Shown: one piece after another, positions 7,217-15,422 of the stretch
Position numbering within the stretch: position 1 is the first letter of the stretch
How the letters are laid out: every line of letters starts with the position of its first letter
Virus record (IMG/VR): IMGVR_UViG_3300050821_005779
Location: 1-29,809 of that record
Length of the DNA stretch: 29,809 bases
From: a virus
Strand: one strand, 5' to 3'
Notes under the pieces: model-generated
Database searches by the model: none
What the model saw: only the letters and a program-made list of their open reading frames with translations
What the model was told of the DNA's origin: nothing
Translations under genes and position numbers: made by a program

Positions 7217-7819
7217 CTATCTGGCGGCGGGAATGAGCAGGTGGGTCAGGCCGGTGGCCAGGGCGTCACGCTGGTGCTCGTTCCAGGTGCGCGCCGCGGC
7301 CTCGGGGCACAGGCGGACCACGGCCTCGCGGATCTTCTTCTTCCGGTCGGCGCTGCGGATCTGGTGCTGCCCCAGCAGGACGGCGGCCACGTGCGTGGCC
7401 GAGACCACCGCTGTCCGCACCGGGTCATGCAGCCACACGAGCATCCCGGCGATGAGGCTGGATTCGGTCCGGTTACCCAGGCTGGCGGCCAGCGGTGCCT
7501 CGACCACCACCTCAGCATCGCACCCACGTCCGACAATCAGGGCGGTCAGCGCGGGCTGCAGCTGGCGGGCCTTGTCCCAGGTCTCCAGGTAGCTCCGGCG
7601 GTCCGTCTCGCAGTTGACCGTGCCGCGGTCGATGATCACGATCCGCTCCCCGCGGACCTCGAACAGCACCCAGCCGCAGTGGGTCAGGGTGGCGTCGAAC
7701 GCCAGCACCCGGCGGCCGGAGGCGAAATCCAGGACCCGGGGCGGGCGCCAGGGCTCAGGACGTGGCTGGAGAGCACGGCGGGCCCGGAGCTGGCCCCGGG
7801 CCCGGTCCACGGCGGTCAT
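7217..7819 (-). CDS. RuvC-like Holliday junction resolvase / RNase H-fold nuclease
   Basis: Predicted 200 aa with an ATG at 7819 overlapping the previous stop as ATGA. The RuvC/RNase H-fold signature is complete in outline: VLAFDATLTHCGWV with D42 on the first strand, EVVVEAPL with E107, and the late helix NEHQRDALATGLTHLL with the H-x2-D-A pattern (D185). Such enzymes resolve four-way junctions arising during phage recombination and before packaging. An N-terminal 35-residue Arg-rich extension precedes the fold. RecA-like and PD-(D/E)XK genes in the same operon support this role. The exact DNA substrate cannot be told from sequence. Confidence 0.8.
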   Translation of the reverse strand: MTAVDRARGQLRARRALQPRPEPWRPPRVLDFASGRRVLAFDATLTHCGWVLFEVRGERIVIIDRGTVNCETDRRSYLETWDKARQLQPALTALIVGRGCDAEVVVEAPLAASLGNRTESSLIAGMLVWLHDPVRTAVVSATHVAAVLLGQHQIRSADRKKKIREAVVRLCPEAAARTWNEHQRDALATGLTHLLIPAAR

Positions 7820-8589
7820 GCCGGCACGTCCAGGATGGTCTCCCCGGCCGCCACCGTCGCCAGCACCCGGCGGTACTTGGCCTCGGTCTGCGCCGCGAAC
7901 ACCGGGTCGAACTCGATGTGAAACTCCTTCATCGTCCAGGGCGTGCCCCACTCCTGGAACAGGACGATGTAGCGCCGCAGCCCGGACAGCCGCATGCACT
8001 CCTGCATCTGGGCCCAGTACTTCGGCCACTTGGCCCGGAACGCCTCGGCGTCCATGTCGCTGATGCCCTTGAGCCCGTAGGGGCGGATTGATTTGAGGTC
8101 GAAGCCGAACGTGCCCTGGACATCGAAGTTGAGGATGCCGTCCATGTGGCAGCGGCTCCGGGTCTCCGGGTCGGCCGCGCCGTGTTCCAGGCAGTACCGG
8201 GCGCTCTGGGGCTTGCCTTTCGGCAGGTACTCCCGGCCGCAGGACGGGCACAGCCCGGCCGGCAGCGGCACCATGACGCCCATCTGGTTCAGCGCGGCCT
8301 CGTAGAAGCCGTGCAGGATGGTGCCCATCAGGACAGCCACCTCGAACTCGTACGACCGCGGCTCCTCGGCGATCAGTTCCGGGTGGGCTATGTACGCCCA
8401 CAGGTCATGCTCGCTGGCCAGCGGGTGCGTGCTGGCGTGGAACCAGCCGTCCGGCGCCCGCCAGCCTGAGCGCTCCAGGTGCAGCTTGAATTTGAACGGC
8501 CGGCCGGAGTCCAGGAAGAACTGGAGCATGACCGGCTTGACCAGGCACCCCTCGGCCGCGTGCTCGGCCACCCCGTCGAATGTCGGCAC
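7816..8589 (-). CDS. PD-(D/E)XK-family exonuclease (Cas4/RecB-like)
   Basis: Predicted 257 aa. The pattern matches RecB/Cas4-type nucleases: GTILHGFYE (H93 region), then HMDGIL (D150), then FGFDLKSI (D164 and K166), the metal-binding and catalytic set. An insertion with C114-x2-C117 and C133 (plus C147) could bind zinc or, as in some Cas4/AddB relatives, an iron-sulfur cluster; only three or four cysteines are seen. The gene lies between the coiled-coil protein and the RuvC-like resolvase. A 5' end-processing role with the RecA-like protein in recombination is the natural inference. Confidence 0.78.
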   Translation of the reverse strand: MPTFDGVAEHAAEGCLVKPVMLQFFLDSGRPFKFKLHLERSGWRAPDGWFHASTHPLASEHDLWAYIAHPELIAEEPRSYEFEVAVLMGTILHGFYEAALNQMGVMVPLPAGLCPSCGREYLPKGKPQSARYCLEHGAADPETRSRCHMDGILNFDVQGTFGFDLKSIRPYGLKGISDMDAEAFRAKWPKYWAQMQECMRLSGLRRYIVLFQEWGTPWTMKEFHIEFDPVFAAQTEAKYRRVLATVAAGETILDVPA

Positions 8590-8593
8590 GTGA

Positions 8594-9400
8594 TCACCCG
8601 AACTCCAGGTCCTGGTCGTCCTGGCACGCCCGTGCGACCAGCTTCCCGTCCGCGTACAGGGAGCCGCGGGGGACCACCAGGTTGTCCAGGATGATCCGGG
8701 GCCGGTTGCCGTGGCCGATCGAGCGCTCGACCACGACCGTCCGGGCGATGCCCTCGGTCCGGGCGCCGTCGGGCCCGTACCGGACCACGGTGGTCACCCC
8801 GCCTTGCTGGTTGATGATCACCCAGGGCAGACCGGGCACGTAGTCCGGGACGGCCCGGGTCACTCGCTGGACCCCGGCGGGCCCGGCCGCCTGGACCTGG
8901 ACCTGGGCGCGCAGCTGGTCGATCTCCTCCTGCATGGCCTGGATCTGTCCGCTGGCCATCGACAGCTGGGACACCGCGCTGCCGGCGTCGGTGGCCGCGG
9001 CCTGGATGGCCTCCTCCAGCTCCCGGTTGCGCTCTCGCAGCCCGGCAGCCTCCCGGGCGGTCTCCAGTACCTCGCCCCAGTCCGACGCCTGTACGGCGAT
9101 CCAGTCGGCGGTGACCTCGCGCAGGTCCTCGGTGCCGTACCAGCGCAGCCCGAGCATCGGCCGCTCGCCCTGGGCGTTCTCGATCTGGGTCTGGATCATG
9201 CCCAGGGTGACAGCGATCTGCTTGCCCTTGGTGGACTTGCCGTCCCAGTTGAACGCGAACGGGTCGTCGTGATGGTTGTAGCCGTCCCCCTGGTCGGCCC
9301 ACTGGTTGCCGCTCGATCGGGTCTTGCGGCCCCCGTTCAGCTCGGCCAGGTACTCCTCGTGCAGCTCGCCCATGCGCTGGGTGGCGGGGCTCGGCGGCAT
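8594..9400 (-). CDS. Recombination-operon protein with central coiled coil
   Basis: Predicted 268 aa. The N-terminal 110 residues have a Lys/Gly motif, GKSTKGKQIAVTLGMI, and an RWYG..DL..VTADWIAV segment. Residues about 118-175 form a probable coiled coil (LRERNRELEEAIQ, QAMQEEIDQLRAQVQVQ). The C-terminal part is beta-rich with VVP and DGKLVARA segments. No enzyme motif is clear. It starts as TAATG on the RecA stop and ends 5 nt before the nuclease start, so it probably acts with them, perhaps as a recombination mediator or nuclease partner (inference). Confidence 0.7.
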   Translation of the reverse strand: MPPSPATQRMGELHEEYLAELNGGRKTRSSGNQWADQGDGYNHHDDPFAFNWDGKSTKGKQIAVTLGMIQTQIENAQGERPMLGLRWYGTEDLREVTADWIAVQASDWGEVLETAREAAGLRERNRELEEAIQAAATDAGSAVSQLSMASGQIQAMQEEIDQLRAQVQVQAAGPAGVQRVTRAVPDYVPGLPWVIINQQGGVTTVVRYGPDGARTEGIARTVVVERSIGHGNRPRIILDNLVVPRGSLYADGKLVARACQDDQDLEFG

Positions 9401-10494
9401 TACGCGACCTCCTCGGTCTCGGGCGTGGCGACGGACTCCCCGTACTCGTCGGTGGGGGCGTCGAACTTCATGGCGGCGCGGATCTCCTTCATCAGGGAGG
9501 GGTTTTCGCGCAGGTAGGTGGCGCAGGCGATCCGGCCGTTGATCCGCTTGCCGCCGGGCAGCGTGTAGTAGCTGCTGGCCTGGGCGATGACGCCCTGCCG
9601 GATCCCCCAGGTCAGGTGCTCGTCGGCCTTGTCCACCCCGGGCGGCCCGTACTCGGCGGTGCCGATCCGGTTGATGAACACCTCGCCAATTCGGCCGGCC
9701 AGCCCATTCTTCATCCGGGAAACCCGCAGCCGGTGCCGCCCGGAGACGATCACCGGGTCATCGTTCTTGTCCAGTTTGAGCTTGCGGACGTCCTCCTCCG
9801 AGCCGCGGGCCGAGAAGTCGATCTTGGCGGTGCTGGAGTGCTGCATCAGCTTGGGCCCGGCACTGATGTCCCCGCCGAAGCCGCCGATGTTGGCGCGGGG
9901 CTGGTTGACCAGGATCAGCGTGCAGCGGTTGGCGGCGCAGGCGTCGATCAGGTCCTTGATCATCTGGGAGATGATCTTGGCGTTGGTGCCCACCTGGTCC
10001 CGGGCCTTCTCGGCCTCTTTGTCGAGCACCTTGTCCGACTCCATGGCGCCCACGGAGTCCACCAGCACGAGCGAGTAGAGACCGGACTTGCACAGGTCCC
10101 GGGCCATGTCGGACGCCTGCTCGCTACTGCGGGCCAGCATCGGCATCCAGCGTCCTTCGGCCTTGGCCGCGTCCGAGCAGTCCAGGCCCATCGCGGTCGC
10201 CCGGCGGGGGTCGAACGTCTTCTCCAGGTTGACCATGCCGTAGCCGCGGTCGGGGTAGAAGCTGGCGAAGCTGATCAGGGCCTCGATGCCGACGGTGGAC
10301 TTGCCGGAGTCCTTGGGGCCCAGGAACTCATAGATCCGGCCCTCCTGGTACCCGCCGACCACCAGGGCGCGGTCGAGCGCCAGGGAGCCGGACGGGACGA
10401 TCACCACAGGCGGACCGTTGGCGATCCGGGTCTCCCCGTACTTGTTGCGGGCTTTGTCGGCGAACTTGGCCAGGTCACTGCGTGCTGGCGGCAT
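9400..10494 (-). CDS. RecA/UvsX-family recombinase
   Basis: Predicted 364 aa, close to bacterial RecA length. The Walker A is GPKDSGKST (59-67), the catalytic glutamate segment is NLEKTFDPRRA (E91, comparable to the RecA DAEHALDP region), and the Walker B is LVLVDSVGAM (142-151). A later segment, RCTLILVNQPRANIGGFGG, corresponds to the L2 region. The C-terminus ends in an acidic tail, as in RecA. It forms nucleoprotein filaments on ssDNA for strand exchange. It differs clearly from host-type RecA (KDSGKST rather than ESSGKTT), marking it as phage-borne. Confidence 0.88.
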   Translation of the reverse strand: MPPARSDLAKFADKARNKYGETRIANGPPVVIVPSGSLALDRALVVGGYQEGRIYEFLGPKDSGKSTVGIEALISFASFYPDRGYGMVNLEKTFDPRRATAMGLDCSDAAKAEGRWMPMLARSSEQASDMARDLCKSGLYSLVLVDSVGAMESDKVLDKEAEKARDQVGTNAKIISQMIKDLIDACAANRCTLILVNQPRANIGGFGGDISAGPKLMQHSSTAKIDFSARGSEEDVRKLKLDKNDDPVIVSGRHRLRVSRMKNGLAGRIGEVFINRIGTAEYGPPGVDKADEHLTWGIRQGVIAQASSYYTLPGGKRINGRIACATYLRENPSLMKEIRAAMKFDAPTDEYGESVATPETEEVA

Positions 10495-10496
10495 CG

Positions 10497-10769
10497 TCAG
10501 TCCTCCCAGATGTCGTTTCGGTCATGGGTTCGGTTGCGGTCCTTGAGGTAGTCGTCCACGTCGGCCCAGAACAGCTCGTTGAGAGTCAGCAGCAGGATGG
10601 CCAGGTCCTCCACCATCGCTGACACGTCATTCAGGGCGTCAGCCGTAAGCGCGGTCTGGACGACGAACAGCGCCACGCCCAGGGCCGCGAATATGCGCCA
10701 CCCCGGGGCTGTGCGCTTGTGCCGCCAGAACGGGCCCCAGTGCTGGCGGATCAGGTGCAGCTTTCGCAT
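10497..10769 (-). CDS. Small membrane protein
   Basis: Predicted 90 aa with an ATG at 10769 preceded by GGAGG. A basic N-terminus (RKLHLIRQHWGPFWRHKR) is followed by hydrophobic segments at about 27-46 and 53-68, giving one clear and one possible transmembrane helix, then a charged C-terminus. It begins within the last 19 nt of the zinc-finger gene and ends 2 nt before the RecA-like gene. Function not recognised. Confidence 0.7.
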   Translation of the reverse strand: MRKLHLIRQHWGPFWRHKRTAPGWRIFAALGVALFVVQTALTADALNDVSAMVEDLAILLLTLNELFWADVDDYLKDRNRTHDRNDIWED

Positions 10770-11005
10770 ATCCACCCTCCGGCTCCATCCGGCCGGATCA
10801 CGGTCCTGCCGGGGCGGATGGCTGAGCTGCAGCCAGGGCAGGTGCCCGGGTAGCGGGCGGTCATCGCCCCCGGCGGGGCCGCCTCGGACGGGTCCTCGTC
10901 GTACTTGACCTCGGCCGGCAGCGTGCGGGTGCCCTGGCGGCAGTGCGCGCAGGTCTCGACCGGCAGGTCGGAGATCGGGCAGTAGCTGGTCTCGAACGTC
11001 GGCAT
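10751..11005 (-). CDS. Small double zinc-motif protein
   Basis: Predicted 84 aa. C9 and C19-x2-C22 make a first Cys group, and CPGC (about 56-59) plus CESC (about 80-83) make a treble-clef or ribbon-like site. A possible nucleic-acid-binding accessory. The ATG overlaps the polymerase stop (TGATG), so it is translated coupled to the polymerase. Confidence 0.7.
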   Translation of the reverse strand: MPTFETSYCPISDLPVETCAHCRQGTRTLPAEVKYDEDPSEAAPPGAMTARYPGTCPGCSSAIRPGRTVIRPDGAGGWICESCT

Positions 11006-14000
11006 CAGGCCCCCACCGGGAAAATGTTCTCCAGCCGCCAGCCGGTCCGGCGGCCCTTGCCCGCGGCCTCATACGACCGCTTGACCACCTCGGCCGACAC
11101 GAGCGTGCCCGGCCGGATGGTGCGCAGTACGGCCGGCAGGTCCGGCTCGTCGTCCCGGCGGGGCGAGAAGCACGCCAGGTCCAGGATGGACACCTCGGTC
11201 ACCAGCGACACCCACCACATCGCGTTCCCGGCGCGCGTGCGGGCCCGGTGGGAGCCGCCGTAGACCGCGGCCAGGGGGTAAGTGCCCTCCGGGGCCCCCG
11301 GGAGCGCCAGGGCGATCTGGCGGGCCTGGGTGCGCAGCGTGCCCAGGCCCTCGAACGGGGCCTCCGACATCCAGGTGCCGTAGGTCTCGTTCTCCTGCCG
11401 GAACAGCTCGCCCGGGGCGTACTCAGCCAGCCCGGAGTAGTCCAGCGAATCCGGCGGGGTGTACCGGCGGCAGTTGATCTTGCAGACTTTCGGCGGCGGC
11501 TTCGGGTCGTTCTTGAGCGGCTTTCCTTTCTTGCCGATCCGGGGCAGCGGCTGGGGCTCGTTCGACCAGTCGTAGGTGCACGGCAGCCCGTTCGGCCCGC
11601 TGGCTTCCGGGTCCTTGTGGACGCACCGGACGTCATCCCCGGCCCGCTCGGCCTCCAGGGACCGCACCAGGCCCCGCCGGGACGGCACCAGGCCGTCCAG
11701 GGCGCCCGCTCGCGCCAGGTCGTAGAGCACCCCGATGTTCACCCCGGACCGCTGCCGGAAGTCCTCCAGCGAGTAGTACGGCTGGCTCCGGGTGATCTGG
11801 TTGATGGCGACCGGGCCGACCCCGGGGATCGAGGACAGGCCGTAGCGGATCGACAGGCCCTCGACGGTGAAGCCCGCCCCGCAGAACCGGACGTCCGGCG
11901 GCAGGATCGTGATGCCGATCCGGCGGGCCTCGGTGGCGAACACCGCCATCCGGTCCATCTTGTCCAGCGTGGTCAAGATGGCGGTGATCATCTCCACCGG
12001 GTAGTGCACCATCATCCAGGCCGTCCAGTAGGACAGCGTGGCGTAGGAGTAGCCGTGCGCCCGGTTGAAGGCGTACTTGCCGAACTCGGCGATCGAGGCC
12101 CACAGCGTGGCCAGCTGCTCCGGGTCGTGGCCGCGCTCGGCACCGCGGCGGGTGAACTCCTCGCCCGCGGCGTCGATCTTCTCGGTCAGCTTCTTGCCCA
12201 GGATCTTGCGTACCCCGTCGGCCTCCAGGTCGTCGTAGCCGCCCAGGGTGCGGACAGCCATCAGGATGTCCTCCTGGTAGAGCATGACGCCCTGGGAGCG
12301 CCGCAGGTGGTCGGCCAGCAGCGGGTGCAGGTCATCGACCGGCTCGCGGCCTTCCAGGCGGCGCAGGTAGCTCTCGGCCGCGCCCGAGTTACGGGGGCCG
12401 GGCCGGATGTAGGTGGTCAGGTCGGCCAGCTGCTCGATCCGGCGGGGCTTGTGCCGCTGGGCGTAGGGCCGGGACAGGCTGGTCTCGATCTGGAACATGC
12501 CCAGGGTCTGGCCGGTGCCGATGTGGTCCCAGACCTGTGGGTCCTCCAGCTCGATGACCCAGTTGCGCGGGTCGAGCGTGACGCCGGTCCGGGCCCGGAC
12601 CAGGCTGACCGCCTCCTGCATGGTGTCCAGGGTGCGGATGGTCAGCAGGTCCAGTTTGAGCAGGCCCAGCTGCTCGGCGATCCGGTAGTCCCACTGGGAG
12701 ATCAGGCCCTGGGCCCCTTCGGCCGTCCGCATCGGCATCGAGCCGGCCAGCGGGATCTGGGGGGAGATGATCAGGCCGGCCGGGTGCTTGCCGTAGCTGT
12801 AGAGCCGCCCGTACAGCTCGGCGGCCACGTCGAACACCGTCGGGTACTTCTCGACGAACGCCTGGATCTCGCGCTCGTCGAGGATGTCAGACCAGGGCAG
12901 GCCCAGGCCCGCGGTGTGGGATTCGGCGTCGTCGATGATCCCGGCGATCTGCCGGGCGTCGGCCTCGGACTCCTGGGGCAGCCGGTCGGACAGGACCGAG
13001 AACAGCTTGTTCAGGATCCCCTTGGCCTTGTAGCGCATCGCGGTGCCGACCCGGACCACGTGGTCCTCGCCGTAGGTGTCGATCACGTGCTGCTGGATCG
13101 CCGTCCGCCAGGAGCTGGGGAAGTCCAGGTCGAAGTCCGGCAGGTCCCGGCGGCCCTCGGTCAGGAACCGCTCGAACAGCAGCCCGGCTGGGATCGGGTC
13201 GATCGAGGTGATGCCCAGCAGGTAGCTCATCAGGGACCCGGCGGCCGACCCGCGGCCCGGCCCGACCAGGGCGCCCTGCTGCAGCACCCAGGAGACGATC
13301 TCCTCGACGATCAGGTAGCAGCCGGCCAGGCCCTTGCGGGAGACCACGCCGAACTCGCGCTCCAGGCGGTCCTCGTAGACGCGCCCGCCCGGGACCTTGC
13401 GCCAGTTGGCCCGGCACATCTCCATCAGCCGGCGGGCGTCGTCGGCCGGGTCACCGGACTTGCTGAACACGGGCGGCTCGGCGCGGCCGTCGATCCGGGC
13501 CGTGCAGCGATCGGCGATCTCCAGGGTGGCGGCCATCGCGGCGTCCACCTGGGCCCGCGGCAGGTAGCCCAGCATCTCCCTCATGCGGGCCTCGGTCAGC
13601 ATCGGCGAGAAGTGCCAGTAGTCGTCTTTGCCCTTGCCGGTCCGGCACTGCATCCACAGCTTGTGCAGGGCGGTGTGGGCCTCGGACGGGTAGTGCGCGT
13701 CGCAGGCGGCCACCAGCGGGACGCCCATGGTCTCACTGATCTCGGCCAGCATGACGTTGAGCCGCCGCTGCTCGGGCAGCTCGTTGGCCTGGATCTCCAG
13801 GTAGAACCGGCCGCGGAAGATCTCCCGGAAGCTCTCCATGCGGTCGAACGCCTGGTTGTAGCGGCCGTTCAGCAGGTCCTGGGAGATCACCCCGCCCAGG
13901 CAGGACGAGGTGACCGTCCAGTCGGCGCCGTACTTGCGCATCAGCTCGTAGTCCATGCGCGGCCGGCCGTAGTGACCGGACACGTACGACTCGGTGCTGG

Positions 14001-14328
14001 CCGCCCACAGGTCGTGCAGGCCCTGCTGGCCCTGGGCCAGGACGATCAGGTGATCGCCGTTGCGCAAAGCGGCCTGGGCTTCCGCATCCCCCGGGGCGGG
14101 GCGGATCAGCCGGTCCGGCTGGAAGTACGCCTCGGTGCCGAAGATCGGCTTGACCCCGGCGGCGTCGCACGCGGCCTGGTGCTCGGGGTGCCCGAAACAG
14201 CCGCCGTGGTCGGTCTGGGCCAGGGCCGGGCAGCCGTCTTCGGCCGCGCGCCCGGCTGCCTCGCGGGCGGTGGTCAGCCCGTCCATGGGCGACCACTCGG
14301 TGTGGTTGTGGATGTGAGCGAACGTCAT
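11005..14328 (-). CDS. dnaE: DNA polymerase III alpha subunit (DnaE-type, C-family) with PHP domain
   Basis: About 1107 aa from ATG 14328, with GGGGTG before it; a GTG at 14337 would add three residues. The PHP domain opens with HIHNHTEW and keeps TDHGG, TEAYF and CDAHY metal-ligand motifs, so PHP proofreading may be active as in actinobacterial DnaE1. The palm has PGRGSAAGSL (about 357-366) and PDFDLDF with the catalytic Asp pair near 398-402; LKLDLL supplies the third Asp region. MFQIE, YQED, YAFNRAHGY and an HhH segment (SIPGVGPVA) follow, then an OB-like C-terminus. Between about 900 and 955 is an unusual four-cysteine insertion (CVHK, C, CKINC) rich in Lys/Pro. Replicates the element; no beta clamp gene is seen here, so a host clamp is presumably used. 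Confidence 0.93.
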   Translation of the reverse strand: MTFAHIHNHTEWSPMDGLTTAREAAGRAAEDGCPALAQTDHGGCFGHPEHQAACDAAGVKPIFGTEAYFQPDRLIRPAPGDAEAQAALRNGDHLIVLAQGQQGLHDLWAASTESYVSGHYGRPRMDYELMRKYGADWTVTSSCLGGVISQDLLNGRYNQAFDRMESFREIFRGRFYLEIQANELPEQRRLNVMLAEISETMGVPLVAACDAHYPSEAHTALHKLWMQCRTGKGKDDYWHFSPMLTEARMREMLGYLPRAQVDAAMAATLEIADRCTARIDGRAEPPVFSKSGDPADDARRLMEMCRANWRKVPGGRVYEDRLEREFGVVSRKGLAGCYLIVEEIVSWVLQQGALVGPGRGSAAGSLMSYLLGITSIDPIPAGLLFERFLTEGRRDLPDFDLDFPSSWRTAIQQHVIDTYGEDHVVRVGTAMRYKAKGILNKLFSVLSDRLPQESEADARQIAGIIDDAESHTAGLGLPWSDILDEREIQAFVEKYPTVFDVAAELYGRLYSYGKHPAGLIISPQIPLAGSMPMRTAEGAQGLISQWDYRIAEQLGLLKLDLLTIRTLDTMQEAVSLVRARTGVTLDPRNWVIELEDPQVWDHIGTGQTLGMFQIETSLSRPYAQRHKPRRIEQLADLTTYIRPGPRNSGAAESYLRRLEGREPVDDLHPLLADHLRRSQGVMLYQEDILMAVRTLGGYDDLEADGVRKILGKKLTEKIDAAGEEFTRRGAERGHDPEQLATLWASIAEFGKYAFNRAHGYSYATLSYWTAWMMVHYPVEMITAILTTLDKMDRMAVFATEARRIGITILPPDVRFCGAGFTVEGLSIRYGLSSIPGVGPVAINQITRSQPYYSLEDFRQRSGVNIGVLYDLARAGALDGLVPSRRGLVRSLEAERAGDDVRCVHKDPEASGPNGLPCTYDWSNEPQPLPRIGKKGKPLKNDPKPPPKVCKINCRRYTPPDSLDYSGLAEYAPGELFRQENETYGTWMSEAPFEGLGTLRTQARQIALALPGAPEGTYPLAAVYGGSHRARTRAGNAMWWVSLVTEVSILDLACFSPRRDDEPDLPAVLRTIRPGTLVSAEVVKRSYEAAGKGRRTGWRLENIFPVGA

Positions 14329-14358
14329 GCAGGGCACCCCGGTGAGGATCGAAGCCGG

Positions 14359-14397
14359 GCCAGGCCGCGCCGGGGAGGGGACCCAGCACGGCCTGGC
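14359..14397 (-). other. Hairpin in the leader of the polymerase gene
   Basis: GCCAGGCC (14359-14366) and GGCCTGGC (14390-14397) form an 8-bp stem with a 23-nt loop in the 92-nt gap before the polymerase start. No U-run follows. It may be a weak terminator, an mRNA processing structure or chance in GC-rich DNA. Confidence 0.3.
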
Positions 14398-14420
14398 GTC
14401 TTACGTGGGAGGGGTGCGGC

Positions 14421-15407
14421 TTACTTGGAGGCCCGCCCGGTCAGGTTGGACCGGAAGCCCTCCAGCGCGGCCGGGTCCACGGCCGGGGCGGCCGGGCTGG
14501 CCTCGGACGAGCTGTTGCTCGCAGCCCCCTCACCCTCGGCAGTGTCGTCGCTCTTACCACGGCCATACCCGCCTTCGGGCTCAGCACCCGGGACGAACCA
14601 CGTGTTGTAGTGATCCTGGGTGGCGTGCGCCAGGATGTACTCCTGCAGGCCCTTGGCGGCGTCGCCGTCACCGAAGCCGACCAGCTTGAGCGCGTTGGTG
14701 TAGACGTCCCAGGTGGGGGCGCCCGGCCGGTGCACGGGGTCGATCTGGACCAGGGCGACGCTGTAGTCCTTGCCCTTGCGGGTGAGCCGGAAGTCGCGCT
14801 CCTCCGCAGTGGCACCTTCCAGGGCGAGGGTCGAGCTGACACCGGCCCAGAAGTTCCCCCATCGCTGCGCGATCATCACAAACTCGGGGATCTGGTGGGT
14901 GGTGCCCGAGGCGTCCTTGTACTCGACCATCTTGTCCACCAGGCCGGTCGCGCCGCCGGAGGCGTTCCGGTGGGTGTCCCGGGTCACCGCCACACCGTAG
15001 GTCAGGTTGGACGGGCGGCCCTTGTCGATGCTCGGGAACTTCTCGTCCTTGACCCCCGTGTAGGTGTCACACAGGTAGCAGTCCCCGTAGCCCTCCTCGA
15101 AGGCGTCGGTGAGGTTGCCATGCTCGTCCCGCAGGCGGAAGATCCGGGACTTGCGGCAGACCGCCCACATCATCCGCGGCCAGTTGTCGCCCGACCACTC
15201 GTCGGGCTTGTCCTTGGTGGGCATGAACTGGTGGGTCTCCACCGTCTGCCAGGCGGTGCGGCCGGTGATCGGCCGGAGCAGACCATCGAAGCCGTCCTTG
15301 ATGGCCAGCTGGTTCATCCGGTACTGGCGGCCGGCCCGGGAGGCGCGCGCCTCCTCGTCCAGCTTCTCGGCAGCGGTCGCTCCGGCGGACGAACTGAAAT
15401 CAGGCAT
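14421..15407 (-). CDS. Putative single-stranded DNA-binding protein (gp32-like arrangement)
   Basis: Predicted 328 aa with SD AGGGAAAAC. It has a basic N-terminal part (RAGRQYRMNQLAIKD), a possible metal site made of H59, C84 and C110-x2-C113 (GDCYLCDTY), a beta-rich centre (DYSVALVQIDP) and a Ser/Ala/acidic flexible tail (residues about 280-315). This order recalls T4 gp32: basic N-terminus, OB-core zinc site of His and three Cys, acidic tail. The gene sits directly upstream of the polymerase. No direct sequence identity to SSB is claimed; a DNA replication accessory is the alternative. Confidence 0.5.
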   Translation of the reverse strand: MPDFSSSAGATAAEKLDEEARASRAGRQYRMNQLAIKDGFDGLLRPITGRTAWQTVETHQFMPTKDKPDEWSGDNWPRMMWAVCRKSRIFRLRDEHGNLTDAFEEGYGDCYLCDTYTGVKDEKFPSIDKGRPSNLTYGVAVTRDTHRNASGGATGLVDKMVEYKDASGTTHQIPEFVMIAQRWGNFWAGVSSTLALEGATAEERDFRLTRKGKDYSVALVQIDPVHRPGAPTWDVYTNALKLVGFGDGDAAKGLQEYILAHATQDHYNTWFVPGAEPEGGYGRGKSDDTAEGEGAASNSSSEASPAAPAVDPAALEGFRSNLTGRASK

Positions 15408-15422
15408 GTTTTCCCTTTCCCG

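Noticed and set aside
11248-14610. A 1120-codon open frame on the plus strand opposite the polymerase.
   Set aside because: It is a GC-rich mirror of the polymerase gene: composition is Gly/Val/Leu/Asp/Gln-rich with no domain, while the minus strand has full DnaE motifs.
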